Shown: piece after piece, positions 5,965 through 10,193 of the stretch
How the letters are laid out: each line of letters starts with the position of its first letter
Numbering within the stretch: the first letter of the stretch is position 1
Assembly: GCA_022601215.1 (NCBI GenBank)
Contig: JAHZIZ010000108.1
Coordinates: 1-10,193, forward strand
From: Bacteroidota bacterium
GTDB lineage: Bacteria; Bacteroidota; Bacteroidia; Flavobacteriales; Flavobacteriaceae
DNA length: 10,193 nt
Direction of reading: 5' to 3'
Made by a program: the position numbers and the translations under genes
Notes under the pieces: generated by a model
Told to the model about the DNA's origin: nothing
The model's database searches: none
The model's input: the letters and a program-made list of their open reading frames with translations, nothing else

Positions 5965-7191
5965 TTGCAATCTAACAATAAGCTTAAAATTATAAACGAT
6001 CCCATCTATGGGTTTATTACCATTCCGAGTGCTTTGATTTTCGAACTCATTGAGCACCCATATTTTCAGCGATTACGGCGCATTACACAAATGGGGATGT
6101 CATATCTTGTTTATCCAGGGGCTCAGCACACTCGGTTTCACCATGCCTTGGGAGCTATGTTTTTAATGCAAAGGGCATTGCAAGTTTTGAAGTTTAAAAA
6201 GGTGGCAATATCTGAAGACGAAGAAGAGGCGCTTTACATAGCTATATTGCTACATGATATAGGCCATGGGCCATTTTCACATGCGATGGAACACAGTATT
6301 GTGGAAAATGTTAGTCATGAAGACATTTCCTTACTATTCATGAATCAATTAAATATAGAATTTGAAGGTAAATTAGATTTGGCAATTCAGATTTTTAAAA
6401 ATAAATATCCAAGGAAATTTCTGCACCAGCTGGTGTCGGGTCAATTAGACATGGATCGCTTAGATTATTTGCGAAGAGATAGTTTTTATACAGGAGTAAG
6501 TGAAGGAAATGTAAACTCCCAGCGTCTCATTTCCATGCTCAATGTGAAGGAGGATGCCTTGGTAGTTGAAGAAAAGGGGATTTATAGTGTTGAGAAGTTT
6601 ATCGTAGCTCGAAGATTATTGTATTGGCAGGTGTATCTTCATAAAACGAGCCTGGTAGCAGAACAATTACTGGTTCGTCTGCTACAGCGAGCAAAGGAGT
6701 TAGTGGGGCAGGGTGTTGATTTGCCAGCGAGTGAAGCACTTTCTTTTTTTCTGAAAAAATCGACTGCGGCTATTGATTTTTCATTAGAGACTTTAAATAC
6801 GTTTTCGAGACTAGATGATTACGATATTATTTCGGCAATGAAAAGTTGGAGTCATGCAAAAGACTTTGTCCTATCCGAAATTTCTAAGATGCTTCTCAAT
6901 AGAGAATTGCTCAGTATTAAACTAAAAAAGAAGCCAATTTCAGAGAAAAAAATTGAAGAAAAATTACGACAAGCTATGGATCAACACAACCTTTCTCGCG
7001 AAGAAGCATCTTATTTTGTGTTTAGCGGGACTATTAGCAATCAAGCTTATTCCATGAACAAAGATACTATCAACCTCATAAGAAAGAATGGTAAAGTTGT
7101 AGATGTTGCTAAGGCAAGTGATCAATTAAATATTGAAGCCTTGTCGGAAAAAGTGATAAAATATTATCTCTGCTATCCTAAAAATCATTAG
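5965..7191 (+). CDS. HD-domain phosphohydrolase, dNTPase/SAMHD1-like
   Basis: The 408-residue cytoplasmic protein carries the metal-binding H...HD...D set of the HD superfamily: TRFHHALG (H60), LLHDIGH (H97, D98), H101/H106/H110 in HGPFSHAMEH, and LDMDRLDYLRRD (D164). The arrangement matches SAMHD1 and bacterial dGTPase-like enzymes, which cleave dNTPs to deoxynucleosides and triphosphate. The substrate is inferred only from fold-level similarity. The start is a TTG: a TAA at 5959-5961 closes the frame upstream, no ATG occurs until residue 43, and the conserved N-terminus (NNKLKIINDPIYGFITIP) needs a start here. As I recall it, this gene is a common divergent neighbour of porX in flavobacteria. 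It runs into the lpx operon with a 39-nt gap, which may contain an extra promoter. A TATATTTG box at 5851-5858 lacks an upstream TTG, so its own promoter is unclear. Confidence 0.9.
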   Translation: MQSNNKLKIINDPIYGFITIPSALIFELIEHPYFQRLRRITQMGMSYLVYPGAQHTRFHHALGAMFLMQRALQVLKFKKVAISEDEEEALYIAILLHDIGHGPFSHAMEHSIVENVSHEDISLLFMNQLNIEFEGKLDLAIQIFKNKYPRKFLHQLVSGQLDMDRLDYLRRDSFYTGVSEGNVNSQRLISMLNVKEDALVVEEKGIYSVEKFIVARRLLYWQVYLHKTSLVAEQLLVRLLQRAKELVGQGVDLPASEALSFFLKKSTAAIDFSLETLNTFSRLDDYDIISAMKSWSHAKDFVLSEISKMLLNRELLSIKLKKKPISEKKIEEKLRQAMDQHNLSREEASYFVFSGTISNQAYSMNKDTINLIRKNGKVVDVAKASDQLNIEALSEKVIKYYLCYPKNH

Positions 7192-7203
7192 CGTTGTATT
7201 TTC

Positions 7204-7211
7204 TATATTTG
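7204..7211 (+). promoter_or_regulatory. Possible -7 box for lpxD operon
   Basis: TATATTTG is a perfect TAnnTTTG box, 19 nt before the lpxD GTG, in the 39-nt gap after the HD gene. No TTG lies at the expected distance upstream. It could drive the lpx genes separately from the HD gene, but the missing -33 element weakens the case. Confidence 0.35.
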
Positions 7212-7230
7212 CAACACTCAAAACTAACAT

Positions 7231-8244
7231 GTGAAGTTTACAGCCAATCAAATAGCAGGAATTCTAGAAGGAGAAGTTGAAGGAAATGAATCCGTAGAAG
7301 TTTCTAAGCTAGCCAAAATTGAAGAAGGTACTCAGGGAAGCCTGACATTTTTAGCTAATCCAAAATATACCCCATATATATATACTACAGAGGCCTCTAT
7401 CACCATAGTTGATAAAGACTTTGCAGTAGAAAATCCTATTAAAACTACGCTTATTCGGGTGGAGGACGCTTATAAGGCGTTTTCGAAGTTATTAGAATAT
7501 TACAACCAGGTTAAAATGAATAAAACAGGAATAGAACAGCCTGTTTTTATTTCTGACACGGCTACTTATGGGGAGAGTATCTATATGGGTGCCTTTAGTT
7601 ATATGGGTGAAAATGTAGTGATAGGGGAGAATGCAAAAATTTACCCTAATGTCTACATTGGAGATAATGTTACGATTGGTAATAATGTTGTCGTCTTTGC
7701 TGGTGCTAAAATTTATTCAGAAACGGTGATTGGCGATAATTGTGTTATACACAGTGGCGCTATTATTGGTGCTGATGGGTTTGGGTTTGCTCCCAATGAA
7801 AATGGAGAGTTTCAGAAAGTGCCGCAAACAGGAAATGTGATCATCGAAAATCATGTGGATGTAGGAGCAGGAACGACTATAGATAGAGCGACTTTAGGTT
7901 CTACAGTAATCAGAACAGGTGTTAAATTGGATAATCAAATTCAAATTGCCCACAATGTAGAAATAGGAAAGAACACTGCTATCGCAGCTCAAACAGGAAT
8001 TGCGGGATCTACCAAAATAGGAGAGAATTGTCTAATTGGTGGTCAAGTGGGTATTGTAGGGCATATCACGATTGGTAATAATGTTCGAATTCAAGCTCAG
8101 AGCGGAATTGGACGGAATGTAAAGGACAACGAAGTATTACAAGGGTCTCCAGCCTTAAATTATGGAGATTATAACAAGAGCTATGTCTATTTTAAGAACT
8201 TGCCAAAACTTGTAGATCGAATCAACAACCTAGAAAAAAAATAA
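7231..8244 (+). CDS. lpxD: UDP-3-O-(3-hydroxyacyl)glucosamine N-acyltransferase LpxD
   Basis: LpxD adds the second 3-hydroxyacyl chain, from acyl-ACP, to the UDP-3-O-acyl-glucosamine formed by LpxA and LpxC, in the cytoplasm. The 337-residue length is normal. An N-terminal uridine-binding domain (about 1-100, with LTFLANPKY) is followed by a left-handed beta helix of imperfect hexapeptide repeats (about 103-300) such as IGDNVTIGNNVVV. IIGADGFGFAP (178-188) is the LpxD signature. Catalytic H241 (IAHNVEIG) and H278 correspond to E. coli H239 and H276. A short helical tail closes the protein. Translation starts at GTG 7231, because the family N-terminus MKFTANQIA begins there. The G of that GTG is also the last base of an ATG followed at once by TGA (ATGTGA, 7229-7234). 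It is first in the lpx cluster, with lpxC-fabZ 3 nt downstream. Confidence 0.95.
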   Translation: MKFTANQIAGILEGEVEGNESVEVSKLAKIEEGTQGSLTFLANPKYTPYIYTTEASITIVDKDFAVENPIKTTLIRVEDAYKAFSKLLEYYNQVKMNKTGIEQPVFISDTATYGESIYMGAFSYMGENVVIGENAKIYPNVYIGDNVTIGNNVVVFAGAKIYSETVIGDNCVIHSGAIIGADGFGFAPNENGEFQKVPQTGNVIIENHVDVGAGTTIDRATLGSTVIRTGVKLDNQIQIAHNVEIGKNTAIAAQTGIAGSTKIGENCLIGGQVGIVGHITIGNNVRIQAQSGIGRNVKDNEVLQGSPALNYGDYNKSYVYFKNLPKLVDRINNLEKK

Positions 8245-8247
8245 ACA

Positions 8248-9654
8248 ATGAATAACAGTACGGCAAAGCAACGTACCATTGGTAAAGAGGTATCACTTAC
8301 TGGAGTAGGACTTCATACAGGTAAAGAAGTGCATTTGGTGTTTAAACCGGCCCCAGAGAATTATGGCTATGCATTTGTAAGAGTAGATCTTGAAGGAAGT
8401 CCTGTCATAGAGGCAGATGCCAATTATGTGGTAAATACCCAGCGAGGAACCAACTTAGAAAAGCGTGGTGTAAAGATACAGACGTCTGAACATGTGTTGG
8501 CTGCCTTAGTTGGTATGGAAGTGGATAACTGCATGATTGAACTTAATGCATCAGAACCCCCGATAATGGACGGTTCCTCTAAGTTTTTTGTAGAGGCAAT
8601 TGAAAAGGCGGGTATTGTAGAACAAGAGGCGCTTCGTGAAGAATATATTGTAAATGAAGTTATTTCCTATACTGATGAAGAAACGGGTAGTGAGCTTACT
8701 ATCATTCCATCAGATGAATATCAGGTGACAACCATGGTCGATTTCGGAACTAAGGTGTTAGGGACGCAAAATGCTTCTTTAAAGCATTTAAGTGATTTTA
8801 AAGATGAAATATCCGACTCTAGAACCTTTAGTTTTTTACACGAAATTGAGATGTTGTTAGAGCATGGTCTTATTAAAGGAGGAGATCTAAATAATGCCAT
8901 TGTATATGTAGACAAGGAATTGAGTGAGGAGACGATGGAAAAATTAAGGCATGCCTTTAAGAAGGATAAGATTTCGGTTAAACCGAATGGTATTTTAGAC
9001 AATCTTACCTTGCATCATCCTAATGAGGCCGCAAGGCATAAATTATTGGATGTAATTGGAGATTTGGCTTTAGTAGGAACTCGTATTAGAGGAAAGGTCA
9101 TTGCTAATAAGCCAGGTCATTACGTCAATACGCAATTTGCTAAGAAGTTGTCCAAAATAATCAAAATAGAGAAACGGAATAAAATCCCTAAGTTCGATAT
9201 CACCAAGGAGCCTGTTAAGGATGTAAATGCTATTATGGCCATGCTTCCACATAGGCCGCCATTTTTGTTGGTGGATAAAATTTTAGAATTAAGTGATAGT
9301 CATGTAGTTGGTTTAAAGAATGTTACCATGAACGAACCATTCTTTGTGGGACATTTTCCTGGAGCTCCAGTAATGCCTGGCGTACTTATTGTTGAAGCTA
9401 TGGCGCAAACAGGAGGGATACTTGCTTTAAGTACAGTGCCAGATCCTGAAAACTATTTGACCTTCTTCATGAAAATAAACAATGTAAAATTTAAACAGCA
9501 AGTAAATCCAGGTGATACTTTGGTTTTTAAATTGGAATTGATAACACCGATACGTCGAGGTATTGTGCATATGCAAGGAAATGCATATGCCAATGATCGT
9601 TTGGTAACAGAAGCTGAGCTTATGGCTCAAATAGTAAAAACAAAAAATAACTAG
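8248..9654 (+). CDS. lpxC-fabZ: Bifunctional UDP-3-O-acyl-GlcNAc deacetylase LpxC / 3-hydroxyacyl-ACP dehydratase FabZ
   Basis: This single 468-residue chain joins two enzymes. The N-terminal LpxC part (about 1-305) removes acetate from UDP-3-O-acyl-GlcNAc, the committed step of lipid A synthesis. It shows TSEHVLAAL with general base E81 and zinc ligand H82, the zinc ligands H264 and D268 in EAARHKLLD, H291 (the E. coli H265 equivalent) and MDGSS (108-112). A short lysine-rich linker (about 305-325) leads to FabZ (about 326-468), the dehydratase of fatty acid elongation, with LPHRPPFLLVDKI (333-345) and active-site H369 and E383 in GHFPGAPVMPGVLIVEAMAQTGG. All catalytic residues are intact. 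The fusion is characteristic of Bacteroidota and Chlorobi and couples two enzymes that compete for 3-hydroxyacyl-ACP flux. The gene starts 3 nt after lpxD and its TAG directly abuts the lpxA ATG. Confidence 0.96.
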   Translation: MNNSTAKQRTIGKEVSLTGVGLHTGKEVHLVFKPAPENYGYAFVRVDLEGSPVIEADANYVVNTQRGTNLEKRGVKIQTSEHVLAALVGMEVDNCMIELNASEPPIMDGSSKFFVEAIEKAGIVEQEALREEYIVNEVISYTDEETGSELTIIPSDEYQVTTMVDFGTKVLGTQNASLKHLSDFKDEISDSRTFSFLHEIEMLLEHGLIKGGDLNNAIVYVDKELSEETMEKLRHAFKKDKISVKPNGILDNLTLHHPNEAARHKLLDVIGDLALVGTRIRGKVIANKPGHYVNTQFAKKLSKIIKIEKRNKIPKFDITKEPVKDVNAIMAMLPHRPPFLLVDKILELSDSHVVGLKNVTMNEPFFVGHFPGAPVMPGVLIVEAMAQTGGILALSTVPDPENYLTFFMKINNVKFKQQVNPGDTLVFKLELITPIRRGIVHMQGNAYANDRLVTEAELMAQIVKTKNN

Positions 9655-10193
9655 ATGAACCAACCCTTAGCATATGTGCATCCTGGTGCCAAAATCGCCA
9701 AAAATGTTGTAATAGAACCTTTTACAACCATACATAATAATGTAGTTATTGGTGAAGGTACTTGGATTGGATCTAACGTAACCATTATGGAAGGTGCTCG
9801 TATTGGGAAAAATTGCAATATTTTTCCAGGTGCCGTAATTAGTGCTATCCCTCAGGATTTAAAGTTTCAAGACGAGGAAACCACAGCCGAAATTGGTGAT
9901 AATGTTACTATACGTGAGTATGTGACAGTGAATAGAGGAACTGTGGATCGTGGTAAAACTGTGATTGGTGACAATTGTCTTATTATGGCGTATTCTCATA
10001 TTGCGCATGATTGTATTGTTGGGAATCATTGTATCTTTTCTAATAGCAGTACACTCGCTGGTCATTGTACCGTTGGGGACTATGTTATTTTGGCAGGTAT
10101 GACGGCTGTACATCAGTTTTGTATGATAGGAAACCACGCTTTTGTGACCGGTGGTTCCTTGGTGAGAAAGGACGTGCCGCCATTTGTAAAGGC
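9655..10193 (+). CDS. lpxA: UDP-N-acetylglucosamine O-acyltransferase LpxA, partial (3' end outside window)
   Basis: LpxA performs the first step of lipid A synthesis, moving a 3-hydroxyacyl chain from ACP to the 3-OH of UDP-GlcNAc. The frame starts at the ATG directly abutting the lpxC-fabZ stop and stays open for 179 complete codons to the edge, about two-thirds of the usual 255-265 residues. Hexapeptide repeats of the left-handed beta helix fill it. Family motifs are AIPQDLKF (64-71), [10 protein letters not shown] (87-96), AYSHIAHDC (112-120) with catalytic H118 (E. coli H125) and H115, LAGH (H137), and GMTAVHQF with H153. The C-terminal helical domain lies beyond the window. Zero spacing implies translational coupling with lpxC-fabZ. 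Confidence 0.95.
   Translation, partial: MNQPLAYVHPGAKIAKNVVIEPFTTIHNNVVIGEGTWIGSNVTIMEGARIGKNCNIFPGAVISAIPQDLKFQDEETTAEIGDNVTIREYVTVNRGTVDRGKTVIGDNCLIMAYSHIAHDCIVGNHCIFSNSSTLAGHCTVGDYVILAGMTAVHQFCMIGNHAFVTGGSLVRKDVPPFVK

Noticed and set aside
7540..8130. Repetitive-looking DNA in lpxD (and similarly in lpxA) as a tandem repeat
   Set aside because: The periodicity is the degenerate hexapeptide code of the left-handed beta helix, not a nucleotide repeat.
1..10193. A mobile element, defence system, CRISPR array or RNA gene cluster
   Set aside because: No transposase, integrase, nuclease, repeat-spacer pattern or tRNA/rRNA sequence is visible. The genes are mostly core metabolism and envelope functions.

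Overview
The window looks like a chromosomal core segment of a Bacteroidota bacterium, most likely a marine-type flavobacterium. The DNA is AT-rich. Starts lack Shine-Dalgarno sequences, and several gene fronts carry Bacteroidota-type promoter boxes (TTG, about 20 nt, then TAnnTTTG). The gene set is characteristic: a PorX-type response regulator of the type IX secretion system (T9SS), a fused LpxC-FabZ enzyme, and an Ald-like protein with the N-terminal extension I recall from this phylum. Family assignments come from motifs and from memory of the families; no database search was run.

Left part (1-3789). A 3'-truncated alanine dehydrogenase-like gene (ald) runs leftward off the edge. A 382-nt gap follows, holding a candidate ald promoter, a nested inverted repeat ending in a T-run, and a perfect 22-bp palindrome. 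Next is a rightward gene for a membrane-spanning TPR/AraC-type regulator. Converging on it is a leftward pair: a 44-residue lipoprotein gene, too short for routine gene calling, whose 3' end overlaps a four-helix membrane protein gene. A strong terminator-like hairpin lies inside the membrane protein gene just past the lipoprotein stop.

Middle (3790-5845, leftward). tsaE, an ATPase for tRNA t6A synthesis, lies downstream of porX. As I recall, porX, tsaE and ald are close neighbours in many flavobacteria. If so, the TPR/AraC gene and the lipoprotein/membrane pair have been inserted between tsaE and ald here.

Right part (5965-10193, rightward). A divergently transcribed HD-domain phosphohydrolase with a TTG start is followed by a tight lipid A operon: lpxD (GTG start), lpxC-fabZ (3 nt later) and lpxA (0 nt later, cut by the window edge). 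These supply early acylation and deacetylation steps for lipid A and the fatty-acid dehydratase that competes for the same 3-hydroxyacyl-ACP pool.

Most of the window is ordinary housekeeping DNA. The points worth a second look are the overlapping lipoprotein/membrane gene pair with its internal hairpin, the structured leader of ald, and the loss of the usual catalytic Lys and His in the Ald-like protein. I see no defence system, mobile element, CRISPR array, tRNA or rRNA.
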